Part shown: one piece after another, positions 1-6,378 of the stretch
Layout: every line of letters starts with the position of its first letter
Position numbering within the stretch: position 1 is the first letter of the stretch
Origin: Chloroflexota bacterium
GTDB lineage: Bacteria > Chloroflexota > Limnocylindria > Limnocylindrales > CSP1-4
Reading direction: 5' to 3'
DNA length: 7,559 nucleotides
Assembly (NCBI GenBank): GCA_021785115.1
Contig: JAJYGO010000040.1
Span: 1 to 7,559 of the forward strand
The notes under the pieces: model-generated
Told to the model about the DNA's origin: nothing
Database searches by the model: none
What the model saw: the letters and a program-made list of their open reading frames with translations, nothing else
Program-made: the position numbers and the translations under genes

Positions 1-127
1 GGTGCTGCTCGCCCGCATCGCCGGCTACCGCCGCCAATGGTGCGGATTTCAGGGGTTTTGGCCACCCTGTTTCGCGCGAATTGGACACCCCGTTTCGCCG
101 GAAACGGCCACCCTGTTTCACGGGTAA
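1..127 (+). pseudogene. YcaQ/AlkZ-type winged-helix glycosylase family gene, 5' fragment (interrupted by IS)
   Basis: The window opens inside a coding frame. Positions 2-40 read VLLARIAGYRRQW, which continues in frame into the glycosylase-family sequence that resumes at 2797. At position 41 the frame enters the insertion sequence, reads 28 foreign codons and stops at TAA 125-127. The start codon and roughly the first tens of residues lie before the window. In this family the N-terminal part carries the catalytic QΦD or QΦQ motif (known from AlkX/AlkZ), so that motif cannot be checked here. Assignment rests entirely on the in-frame join with the downstream fragment. A truncated product ending in an IS-encoded tail is unlikely to be functional, because it lacks most of the winged-helix domains. 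Confidence 0.8.
33..40. repeat. 8-bp target-site duplication, left copy
   Basis: The sequence GCCAATGG directly abuts the left tip of the insertion sequence and is repeated exactly at 2789-2796 directly after the right tip. Eight base pairs is within the 4-8 bp range known for the IS21 family. The intact duplication indicates a simple insertion with no later rearrangement at either end. Confidence 0.95.
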
Positions 128-150
128 TGGCCACCCCCTCGGATAGGTCG
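59..150 (+). repeat. Left-end subterminal repeats of IS21 element (four units, 23-bp period)
   Basis: Four related units begin at exactly 59, 82, 105 and 128. Each starts (T/C)GG(C/A)CACCC; the first three continue with a (C/T)GTTTC core. The last begins TGGCCACCCCCTCGGA, which is matched perfectly (16 of 16) in inverted orientation at 2711-2726 near the right end. Multiple repeats at each end are known binding sites for the IS21 transposase. The 23-bp spacing puts successive sites on nearly the same DNA face (about two helical turns). Binding by IstA is inferred from family knowledge. Confidence 0.85.
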
Positions 151-226
151 TCGGCAGCAGCGCCGGCATGAGGCGCCCCGGACCCGGCACGCTCACCTGG
201 AATGCGTTCACACCGCCCCAGGAGAG

Positions 227-1777
227 ATGCCGGTGCCCCGTCCCCGTGCTGCCATGCGCAAGATCAGAGAAGCCCTGCGGCTTTGCCTCGCCGAGGGCCT
301 GAGCCCGCGCCAGGCCGGCATCGCGACAGGCCTGCCCCGTTCCACCGTCCGCCGGTACGTCGTACGGGCGGTCGAGGCCGGCCTCGGCTGGCCGCTGCCG
401 CCCGAGCTTGACGACCGCGCCCTCGAGGAGCGCCTGTACGGCCGGGCGGCCCCGGCACCCTCGGCCGACCAGCGCCCCGTCCCGGACTGGGCGGTCGTCC
501 ACCGCGAGCTGCGGCGCAAGAGCGTCACCCTCCAGCTGCTGTGGACCGAGTACCGGGCGAGCTGCCCCGACGGCTTCGGGTACACCTGGTTCACCGAGCG
601 GTACCGGGCGTACGCCGGGCGGCTCGACGTCGTCCTGCGCGGGGACCACCGCGCCGGCGAGAGGCTGTTCCTCGACTTCGCGGGCCAGACCATCCCGATC
701 ACCGACCCGCTCACCGGCGAGATCTGGCAGGCCCAGCTCTTCGTCGCCGTCCTCGGAGCCAGCAACTACACGTACGCCGAGGCGCTGCCCTCCCAGGCCG
801 AGGTCCACTGGACGGCGGCCCACGTCCGGGCCTTCGAATTCTTCGGGGCCGCGCCCGCGATCCTGGTCCCCGACAACCTGAAGGCCGGGGTGACCAGGCC
901 GCACCGCTACGAGCCGATCCTCAACGCCTCGTACGCCGAGCTCGCCGCCCATTTCGGGTGTGCGATCCTGCCGGCTCGCCCGAAGAAGCCAAGGGACAAG
1001 GCGAAAGTGGAATCCGGCGTCTTGGTGGCCGAACGCTGGATCGCGGCGGCCCTGCGCAACCGGACGTTCTTCTCGATCGCCGAGGCGAACCGGGCGATCG
1101 CCGAGCGCGTGGCCTGGCTGAACAACCGGCCCTTCAAGAAGCTCGAGGGCTCCCGGGCGAGCCTGTTCGCCGAGCTCGACCGGCCCGCGATGCGGCCCCT
1201 GCCGGCGATCCCGTACGAGTACGCGACCTGGAAGACGGCCAAGATCTCGATCGACTACCACGTGGACGTCGACCGCCACTACTACAGCGTCCCGTACACG
1301 CTCGCGGGCGAGCAGGCCGACGTCCGGGCGTCGGCGCGCACGGTCGAGGTCTTCGTCCGCGGCCGGCGGGTCGCGAGCCACCTGCGCAGCAGTGCGGTGG
1401 GCCGGCACACGACCGAGTCGGCCCACATGCCCGAGTCCCACCGCCGCCACCTCGAGTGGACGCCCAGCAGGCTCGTCGCCTGGGGCGAGCAGACCGGTCC
1501 CGCCACGGGCGCCCTGGTGGCGGCGATCATGGCCTCCCGGCCCCACCCCGAGCAGGGCTTCCGAAGCTGCCTCGGGATCTTCCGCCTGGGGCGCCGCCAC
1601 GGTCCCGAGCGCATGGAGGCCGCCTGCGCCCGGGCGCTCGCGGTCGGCTCCCTCAGCTACCGCAGCGTCGACTCGATCCTCAAAGCCGGCCTCGACCGGG
1701 CGCCCCTGCCGGAGCCGGTGCCGGTCCGGGCCACCAGGGTTCACCCCAACGTCCGCGGCCCCGGCTACTACGAGTGA
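227..1777 (+). CDS. istA: IS21-family transposase IstA
   Basis: The 516-residue protein catalyses DNA cleavage and strand transfer of the element, working with IstB. Residues 10-53 form an N-terminal helix-turn-helix (motif SPRQAGIATGLPRST at 26-40) that should bind the end repeats. The integrase core starts near residue 145. The likely DDE triad is D150 (FLDFAG), D216 (VPDNLK) and E262 (KVESG). A beta-rich Mu-type C-terminal domain covers about 335-405 (IDYHVDVDRHYYSVPYTL). Length matches full-size IstA proteins. GGAGAG at 221-226 touches the first ATG, which is too close for good initiation. The in-frame GTG at 233 has ideal 6-bp spacing and may be the true start; ATG 254, just before the helix-turn-helix, is a third option. 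No frameshift or stop interrupts it. Confidence 0.95.
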   Translation: MPVPRPRAAMRKIREALRLCLAEGLSPRQAGIATGLPRSTVRRYVVRAVEAGLGWPLPPELDDRALEERLYGRAAPAPSADQRPVPDWAVVHRELRRKSVTLQLLWTEYRASCPDGFGYTWFTERYRAYAGRLDVVLRGDHRAGERLFLDFAGQTIPITDPLTGEIWQAQLFVAVLGASNYTYAEALPSQAEVHWTAAHVRAFEFFGAAPAILVPDNLKAGVTRPHRYEPILNASYAELAAHFGCAILPARPKKPRDKAKVESGVLVAERWIAAALRNRTFFSIAEANRAIAERVAWLNNRPFKKLEGSRASLFAELDRPAMRPLPAIPYEYATWKTAKISIDYHVDVDRHYYSVPYTLAGEQADVRASARTVEVFVRGRRVASHLRSSAVGRHTTESAHMPESHRRHLEWTPSRLVAWGEQTGPATGALVAAIMASRPHPEQGFRSCLGIFRLGRRHGPERMEAACARALAVGSLSYRSVDSILKAGLDRAPLPEPVPVRATRVHPNVRGPGYYE

Positions 1778-1818
1778 TCGGCATGGACCGTCACCGCATC
1801 CGTCACGGAGGAGATCAC

Positions 1819-2595
1819 GTGCTCACCAGCCCCACCCTCGATCGGCTCTTCGCGCTCAACCTCGCCGGCATGGCGCGGGCCCTCGTCGAGCAGCGCGAGA
1901 ACCCGGCGTACACCGAGCTGCCGTTCGAGGATCGCCTCGGGCTGCTCGTCGACCGGGAGGCCACCGACCGGGAGAACCGGCGGCTCGAGCGGTACCTGCG
2001 CGCCGCCAAGCTGCGGGTCGCGGCATCGGTCGAGGACATCGACTTCCGGGCCCCGCGGGGGCTCGACCGCTCGGTCCTGCTCGAGCTCGCGGCATCGCGC
2101 TGGGTCAGCGCCCACCAGCAGGTGCTCGCCACCGGACCCACGGGCGTCGGCAAGACCTATCTCGCCTGCGCCCTGGCCGCGGCCGCCATCCGCGCGGGGC
2201 ACTCCGCGCTCTACCTGCGCGTGCCACGCCTCCTGTCCGAGCTCGCCACGGCGCGCCTCGACGGGCGCCTGGTCCGCCTGCTCGCGGCCTGGGCCCGGAT
2301 CGACGTCCTCGTGCTCGACGACTTCGCCCTGCAGCCGCTCACCGATGCCCAGGCAGCGGACCTGCTGGAGGTGATCGAGGACCGGGCGGGCCTGCGCTCC
2401 ACCATCGTCACGAGCCAGCTCCCCGTCGCCCTCTGGCACGAGGGGCTGGGCGAGCCCACCGTCGCCGACGCCATCTGCGACCGCCTGCTCGCGGGCGCCC
2501 ACCGGATCGAGCTGTCGGGCGCATCCCTGCGCCGCTCAGAGCCACGCACAGCTCCGGCAGGTCCGGCAACCGACGCTCCGGCGACCCGCCGATGA
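1819..2595 (+). CDS. istB: IS21-family helper ATPase IstB
   Basis: This is the 258-residue AAA+ ATPase that assembles on target DNA and activates the IstA transposase. Walker A is GPTGVGKT (residues 106-113), Walker B is VLVLDDF (163-169), a sensor-1-like TSQ lies at 198-200, and the DAICDRLL segment at 217-224 is typical of IstB. The N-terminal helical part (LDRLFALNLAGMARAL, 7-22) also matches the family. The GTG start is chosen because GGAGGAG at 1807-1813 lies 5 bp upstream and the resulting length is usual for IstB. An in-frame ATG at 1783 lacks such a site. The frame stays open far upstream to 541, but that is only the istA gene read in another frame. The last 20 or so residues, rich in Ala, Pro, Thr and Arg, are a variable tail. 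Confidence 0.94.
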   Translation: MLTSPTLDRLFALNLAGMARALVEQRENPAYTELPFEDRLGLLVDREATDRENRRLERYLRAAKLRVAASVEDIDFRAPRGLDRSVLLELAASRWVSAHQQVLATGPTGVGKTYLACALAAAAIRAGHSALYLRVPRLLSELATARLDGRLVRLLAAWARIDVLVLDDFALQPLTDAQAADLLEVIEDRAGLRSTIVTSQLPVALWHEGLGEPTVADAICDRLLAGAHRIELSGASLRRSEPRTAPAGPATDAPATRR

Positions 2596-2611
2596 CCCCA
2601 CGGGCCCGCAG

Positions 2612-2629
2612 CGCGCCGCCTTCGGCGTG
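2612..2629 (+). terminator. Weak hairpin downstream of istB
   Basis: CGCGCCG and CGGCGTG can pair as a 7-bp stem (one G-T pair) around a CCTT loop, 17 bp after the istB stop codon. No T-run follows, so it does not meet the usual rule for an intrinsic terminator. In such GC-rich DNA hairpins of this size are common. It could slow transcription leaving the element. Confidence 0.2.
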
Positions 2630-2702
2630 CCACACTACCCAGCCACGGACCGGAAGGAGGTGAGGATCAGGGGATGAGAGCGACGCCCCGCGTCGGCCGC
2701 TG

Positions 2703-2771
2703 ACGCGGCCTCCGAGGGGGTGGCCAAAACCCCGATCCAGGGTGGCCGTTTCGCGCGGACTGGCATGGCCA
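2703..2771 (-). repeat. Right-end subterminal repeats of IS21 element (three units)
   Basis: Read on the minus strand from the right tip, three units begin at 2771, 2748 and 2726 (spacing 23 and 22 bp). Each starts (T/C)GGCCA. The innermost unit, TGGCCACCCCCTCGGA at 2726-2711, is a perfect inverted match to left-end unit four at 128-143. The middle unit, beginning CGGCCACCCTG, matches left unit three. The right end therefore has one unit fewer than the left, a common asymmetry in this family. These are presumed IstA binding sites. Confidence 0.85.
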
Positions 2772-2788
2772 ATTCAGCGAAATACGCA

Positions 2789-2796
2789 GCCAATGG
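2789..2796. repeat. 8-bp target-site duplication, right copy
   Basis: GCCAATGG directly follows the right tip (ending ACGCA at 2788) and is identical to 33-40. Reading the host gene, this copy encodes the tail of an Arg codon, Gln and Trp, the same residues that end the left fragment. Confidence 0.95.
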
Positions 2797-3903
2797 ACCG
2801 ATGACCTCCTGTACCGAGACCGGGCCCTGTACGAGACGTACAACAAGATGCTGTCGCTGGTCCCCACCGCCGAGCTGCCCTGGTACCGCCACGCCTGGGA
2901 CCAAGAGCGCGAGACGCACGAGCAGCGGTCGTTCGACGAGCACGCGCCGCTGGTCGAGGAGCTGCTCGCCCGCATCCGCGCCGGCGGCCCGCTGAGCTCC
3001 ACCGACATCGAGCCGCGCGCCGCCATCGACTGGTACTGGCGGCCCACCAACCAGGTCCGCGCGCTGCTGGAGGCGCTGGCCGAGGCCGGGATCCTCGCCA
3101 TCGCCCGCCGCGAGGGCAACCGCCGGGTCTACGACCTCACCGAGCGGCTCTTCCCGGCCGACCTCCTGGCGCAGCGCCCGCCCGAGCACGAGCAGCGGCT
3201 GCACAAGCTCCGCTCGCGCTACCAGGCCAACGGCCTCCTCGGCGCCACCGGCGAGTACACGCTCTGGAGCGGCACCGCGCGCACGGCGCCCCACCGCAAC
3301 GAGCTGCGGGCCGAGCTCGAGACCCGCGGCGACATCGTCGCGCTCGGGGTCGAGGGGCTCAAGGGCCCCCGGTACGTCCCCGCGGCCTCGCTGGCGCTGC
3401 TTGACGCTGCCGAGGCCGAAGTGGCGGCCGAGGGCGACTCGGCGCCTGGGTGGGCAGTTGGGCAGCCCGCCGGGCGGCCGCCGGGCGTGGCCCTCCTCGC
3501 GCCCCTCGACCCGCTGGCGTGGGACCGCGACCTGCTGCTCCGGCTCTACGGCTTCGACTACCGCTGGGAGGTCTACGTCCCCGCCGCGAAGCGCCGCTGG
3601 GGCTACTACGTCCTGCCGCTGCTCTACGGTGACCGGCTGGTGGGCCGGATCGAGCCCCGGATCGACCGCAAGGCGAAGGTGCTGGGCGTGCTCGGCCTGT
3701 GGTGGGAAGCCGGCTTCGATCCGCTCGATCCTGCCCACGACGGCTTCGTCGACGCCCTGGCCGAGGCGCTCCGAGCGCACGCCGCCTTCGCTGACGCGAC
3801 CCGGGTCGTCCTGCCGAGGACTGCACGCCATCGCCCGCTCGCGCAGGCGCTGCGGCCCAGGCTGGCCATGACCCGGGCTGGGCTGGAAGCGTCGCGGACA
3901 TGA
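2789..3903 (+). pseudogene. YcaQ/AlkZ-type winged-helix glycosylase family gene, 3' fragment
   Basis: This is the larger part of a gene resembling the HTH_42 (DUF1006) family that includes E. coli YcaQ and Streptomyces AlkZ, DNA glycosylases that unhook or remove alkylated and cross-linked bases. Joined to the left fragment it runs YRRQW-TDDLLYRDRALYETYN without a frame change. Counting from Met at 2848, a winged-helix segment spans about 33-103 (STDIEPRAAIDWYW through NRRVYDLTERLFP). The family's best-known C-terminal block lies at 217-275 (LLAPLDPLAWDR, GFDYRWEVYVPAAKRRWGYY, YGDRLVGRIEPR). Residues 190-212 are a Gly/Ala/Pro-rich variable link. ATG 2848 has no visible ribosome site, so the fragment is probably poorly translated and lacks the catalytic N-terminus. 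Its TGA overlaps the next start as ATGA. Glycosylase activity of the intact form is inferred from family only. Confidence 0.85.
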
Positions 3904-5135
3904 GCATCGAGATTCGCCATCCGGCCCCAGGCGAGCCTGCGGCCGCGTTCGACGTCATGTCCGCCGCCTTCCTCGAGCGACCTGATATCGAACGGGTGAC
4001 CGCGCAGTTCGGGCCCGTGTGGGAGCCCGAGCGGTCATGGATCGCCTGGGACGGCGCCCAGGCTTGCGGCACCTTCCGCTCCCGGGGCACCGATCTGACG
4101 CTCCCGGGCGGCGTGACGATCCCGGCGGCCTCAGTCTCGGCCGTGACCGTGCTCCCCACGCACCGTCGACGCGGGATCCTGAGCCGCATGGCGGCGACCG
4201 CGCACGCCGCAATCGTTGAGGGCGGCGAGCCGCTCGCGGTCCTGCTCGCGTCGGAGTACCCGATCTACGGCCGCTTCGGCTATGCGCCCGCGACCCGTGA
4301 GGCTCAGCTGACCGTGGAGTCCCGGCGGACCATCGTCCGGGGCGAGCCCACCGGAACGTTGCAGTTGGCGCCGCTCGTCCCGGCCACCCGCGACGAGATG
4401 CGGGCCGTGTTCGAGGCCGCCCGCCGGCAGCGCGCCGGCGAGATCGACCGTCGCGACCTCAGCTGGGATCTTGATGTGGGCCTCGTCGAGGACGCGTTCG
4501 AGGGCAAACGCTGGAACGGACACGTGGTGCTGCACCGCAGCGCCGCTGGCGCGGTGGACGGCTATGCGCGGTACACGGCCGAGTGGAGGACGGGTCTGCC
4601 TCGCGGTCCGGAGGGCGAGATCGAAATCGTCGACCTTCACGCGCTCGACGGCGCGGCCTCTGTCGACCTCTGGCGCTTCCTCCTGGCGGTGGACCTCGTG
4701 TCCACGGTCAGAGCCGTGCACCGGCCGGTCACCGACCCGCTGCCCTGGCTGCTGACCGACGCCCGAGCGGCCCGGATCGACCGACTCAGGGACCGCCTGT
4801 GGGTCCGCCTGTTCGACGTCTCGCGGGCGCTCGAGGCGCGCGCCTACGAGCGGGCCGGGAGCGTCGTGCTGGAGGTGATCGACGAGGAGCCGTGGGGCGG
4901 GACGCGGAGCTGGCGCCTCGACGCGAGCCCCGATGGCGCCACCTGCCGGCCGACGGACGCCTCGCCCGACCTCACCCTGCCCGTCGCCGCGCTGGGCGCG
5001 GCCTACCTGGGCGGGACCCGCCTGCGCGACGCGGTCCGCATGACGGGCGTCGACGAGCACCGGGCGGGCGCCCTCTCCGAGGCTGACGCGCTCTTCCGCA
5101 CCGCCGACGAGCCGTGGTGCTCCACGCCCTTCTGA
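3900..5135 (+). CDS. Eis-like GNAT family N-acetyltransferase
   Basis: The 411-residue cytosolic enzyme should transfer an acetyl group from acetyl-CoA to an amine; Eis homologues acetylate aminoglycosides, polyamines or peptides, but the substrate here is unknown. The acetyl-CoA-binding motif VTVLPTHRRRGI is at 82-93 in the first GNAT domain. The Eis-family SEYPIYGRFGY signature with its conserved tyrosines follows at 118-128. A second, degenerate GNAT domain (about 150-290) and an SCP2-like C-terminal domain (about 300-411) fit the usual three-domain plan and length of about 400. The chain ends in Phe, as in mycobacterial Eis, where the terminal carboxylate takes part in catalysis. ATG 3900 overlaps the upstream TGA by 4 bp, suggesting translational coupling; a weak GGAAG sits at 3885-3889. 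The IS upstream may lower its expression. Confidence 0.9.
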   Translation: MSIEIRHPAPGEPAAAFDVMSAAFLERPDIERVTAQFGPVWEPERSWIAWDGAQACGTFRSRGTDLTLPGGVTIPAASVSAVTVLPTHRRRGILSRMAATAHAAIVEGGEPLAVLLASEYPIYGRFGYAPATREAQLTVESRRTIVRGEPTGTLQLAPLVPATRDEMRAVFEAARRQRAGEIDRRDLSWDLDVGLVEDAFEGKRWNGHVVLHRSAAGAVDGYARYTAEWRTGLPRGPEGEIEIVDLHALDGAASVDLWRFLLAVDLVSTVRAVHRPVTDPLPWLLTDARAARIDRLRDRLWVRLFDVSRALEARAYERAGSVVLEVIDEEPWGGTRSWRLDASPDGATCRPTDASPDLTLPVAALGAAYLGGTRLRDAVRMTGVDEHRAGALSEADALFRTADEPWCSTPF

Positions 5136-5168
5136 GCCGAGGCGCGGCCAGGGAGCGGAGGCGCAGGC

Positions 5169-6179
5169 TCACGCCTCGCGCGGCCGCCCCGTCGTCCGAC
5201 GCACCACGAGCGAGACCGGCATCACCTCGCGCATCGGGCCTTCGTCGTTGCCCGCGATCAGCGCCTCGAGGCGCGCCACCGCACGCTCGCCGCTCTCGGT
5301 CAGGGGCTGGTGGATCGTGGTGAGCCCCACGAAGTCGGCCGCCTCGACATCGTCGTAGCCGATCACCGAGAGGTCGCCCGGCACCTCGAGCCCGAGGGCC
5401 GACGCCGCCTCGAGCACGCCAATCGCCTCGGTGTCGGACGCCACGACGATGCCGGTCGGGCGATCGGGCCTGGTGAGGATCGCCGCCGCGGAGGTGCGGG
5501 CGCTCGGCCGCGAGTGCTCGGCGAGCCCGAGGTGGTCGCTCCGGATCGCGAGCCCCTCCTCACGGAGCGCCTGCTCCACGCCGCGGAGGCGGAGCCGGCT
5601 CGACGAGAAGCCGAATCCCGGCCGCGGGACGTCGCCGATGAATCCGAGGCGGCGGTGGCCGAGCTCAAGCAGGTGGCGGGCGGCGATCCGGCCCCCGTCA
5701 ACGTCGTCCATCACGACCCGGGGCACGCTTCGGTGGTGGGCGTCCAGCAGCACGAGCGGCAGGCCCGTGGCTTGGATCCGGGCCAACTCCTCCTCGTGGG
5801 GCGTGATCGACATCAGGATCAGCCCGTCGATGCGCTCGGGCCGGGCGATCGTCCGCAGCACCGCGTCGCGGCGTTCCGCCGACTCGACGTTCATCGTGAT
5901 CATGTCGAGGCCCGCGGCGACGAGCGACAGCTCGATGCCCCGCAGGCGCTCCACCACGGACGGCCGCGTGAGGAACGGCACCACCACGCCCACTGTCTGC
6001 GAGCGGCCCAGCGACAGGCGCCGCGCGGCCGCGCTCGGGACGAAGTCCAGCTCGTCGATCACGGCTTGAACCCGGGCGCGCGTCTCCGGATCGACGTTGG
6101 GCTTGCTGTTCAGGACCCGGCTCACGGTCCCACGCCCGACGCCGGCCTTGCGTGCGACGTCGCCGATCGTGACTGGCAT
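5169..6179 (-). CDS. LacI-family transcriptional repressor
   Basis: The 336-residue protein is a sugar-responsive DNA-binding regulator. Residues 3-24 form the LacI helix-turn-helix (TIGDVARKAGVGRGTVSRVLN), followed by the hinge-helix region AAARRLSLGRS at 50-60. The periplasmic-binding-protein-like effector and dimer domain covers about 62-336, with the family block VIGYDDVEAADF at 272-283 and TTIHQP at 287-292. Length is typical. The start is supported by GGAGG at 6184-6188, four bases before the ATG. The gene diverges from the solute-binding protein gene, so it probably represses that transport operon and itself when the sugar is absent. The effector cannot be told from sequence. It converges with the acetyltransferase gene, with 33 bp between stop codons, and seems functionally unrelated to it. 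Confidence 0.95.
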   Translation of the reverse strand: MPVTIGDVARKAGVGRGTVSRVLNSKPNVDPETRARVQAVIDELDFVPSAAARRLSLGRSQTVGVVVPFLTRPSVVERLRGIELSLVAAGLDMITMNVESAERRDAVLRTIARPERIDGLILMSITPHEEELARIQATGLPLVLLDAHHRSVPRVVMDDVDGGRIAARHLLELGHRRLGFIGDVPRPGFGFSSSRLRLRGVEQALREEGLAIRSDHLGLAEHSRPSARTSAAAILTRPDRPTGIVVASDTEAIGVLEAASALGLEVPGDLSVIGYDDVEAADFVGLTTIHQPLTESGERAVARLEALIAGNDEGPMREVMPVSLVVRRTTGRPREA

Positions 6180-6211
6180 TGGTCCTCCGGCCGGGATGTG
6201 GTGATGAGGAC

Positions 6212-6217
6212 ATCATA
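6212..6217 (-). promoter_or_regulatory. Candidate -10 box for lacI-family gene
   Basis: On the minus strand TATGAT (5 of 6 to TATAAT) lies 33 bp upstream of the repressor ATG. The hexamer 17 bp further upstream is GGAACC (6235-6240), a poor vegetative -35, and it lies inside the palindrome at 6228-6241. This layout would allow autorepression. Prediction only. Confidence 0.4.
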
Positions 6218-6227
6218 TCCGAGTTCG

Positions 6228-6241
6228 CGGGACCGGTTCCA
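6228..6241. promoter_or_regulatory. Candidate LacI-family operator O1
   Basis: CGGGACCGGTTCCA contains the near-perfect palindrome GGGACCGGTTCC (10 of 12 positions symmetric) with a central CG step, the hallmark of LacI-family operators. A second copy differing at 2 of 14 positions lies at 6326-6339. This copy overlaps the likely -35 region of the divergent repressor gene. Assignment to this particular repressor is inferred from adjacency. Confidence 0.55.
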
Positions 6242-6301
6242 TGGGCCGCGCATGTTGTGGCGGGTGATCGTAACTTCCCTCTTCCACTCCGCGCGATTAC
6301 C

Positions 6302-6310
6302 TGCTACGCT
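6302..6310 (+). promoter_or_regulatory. Candidate extended -10 for solute-binding protein gene
   Basis: TGCTACGCT fits an extended -10 (TGnTAnnnT) 68 bp before the ATG. The -35 position 17 bp upstream (TTCCAC, 6282-6287) is weak, as is common with extended -10 promoters. Transcription would start near 6317, placing the palindrome at 6326-6339 just downstream, a typical repression site. Confidence 0.3.
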
Positions 6311-6325
6311 GCGCCCGTCATCTCA

Positions 6326-6339
6326 TGGGAGCGGTTCCA
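6326..6339. promoter_or_regulatory. Candidate LacI-family operator O2
   Basis: TGGGAGCGGTTCCA is an imperfect palindrome (10 of 14 symmetric positions) with central CG. It shares GGGA(C/G)CGGTTCCA with the site at 6228-6241. It sits 39 bp before the transport gene start and downstream of the predicted -10, where a bound repressor would block transcription. Confidence 0.55.
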
Positions 6340-6378
6340 CGAGAGACTCGATGGCGGTCTAGGAGGAGCAACGCGGAC

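Larger units (their letters stand above)
41..2788 (+). mobile_element. Complete IS21-family insertion sequence (istA-istB)
   Basis: The element is 2,748 bp. Its tips read TGCGGATTTC on the left and TGCGTATTTC on the inverted right end (9 of 10 identical, beginning TG and ending CA as usual for IS21). It carries istA and istB on the same strand, with a 41-bp gap when istB is started at its GTG. Multiple subterminal repeats lie at both ends. An exact 8-bp duplication, GCCAATGG, flanks it. Both genes are open and keep their key motifs, so the element may still be active. It is inserted in the same direction as the host gene, so its transcription could read into the downstream host genes. The protein type resembles the IS408/IS1162 branch of IS21 by memory of motifs; no database search was made. 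Confidence 0.96.

Noticed and set aside
128..226. Possible promoter for istA in the left end
   Set aside because: I found no convincing -35/-10 pair with 16-18 bp spacing in this stretch.
541..1818. Long open frame that extends istB upstream to give a 684-residue protein
   Set aside because: It is istA read in another frame, rich in Arg/Pro/Gly with no domain. The IstB domain begins at about 1819, where a proper ribosome site occurs.
2720..2995. 91-codon plus frame starting MAKTPIQGG at the IS right end
   Set aside because: It starts within the end repeats and then overlaps the host gene in a wrong frame; a by-product of the insertion.
2635..3831. 398-codon minus-strand open frame opposite the glycosylase-family fragment
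   Set aside because: It crosses the IS boundary and the target duplication, so it could not have existed before insertion. Its composition is that of an antisense shadow in GC-rich DNA.
4131..5060. 309-codon minus-strand open frame opposite the acetyltransferase
   Set aside because: The plus-strand frame has clear GNAT/Eis motifs; the antisense frame has none.
5133..5171. TGAGCC ... GGCTCA inverted repeat spanning both convergent stop codons
   Set aside because: The arms are only 6 bp with a 27-base loop and no T-run; too weak to call a bidirectional terminator.
6235..6240. GGAACC on the minus strand as an ECF-sigma -35 box for the repressor gene
   Set aside because: It is part of the palindrome at 6228-6241, and the -10 present (TATGAT) is of the vegetative type. 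The operator explanation is simpler.
5310..6362. 350-codon plus-strand open frame opposite the LacI gene
   Set aside because: It is antisense to a clear LacI repressor, rich in Arg/Asp/His/Glu, runs through the divergent promoter region and shows no domain.
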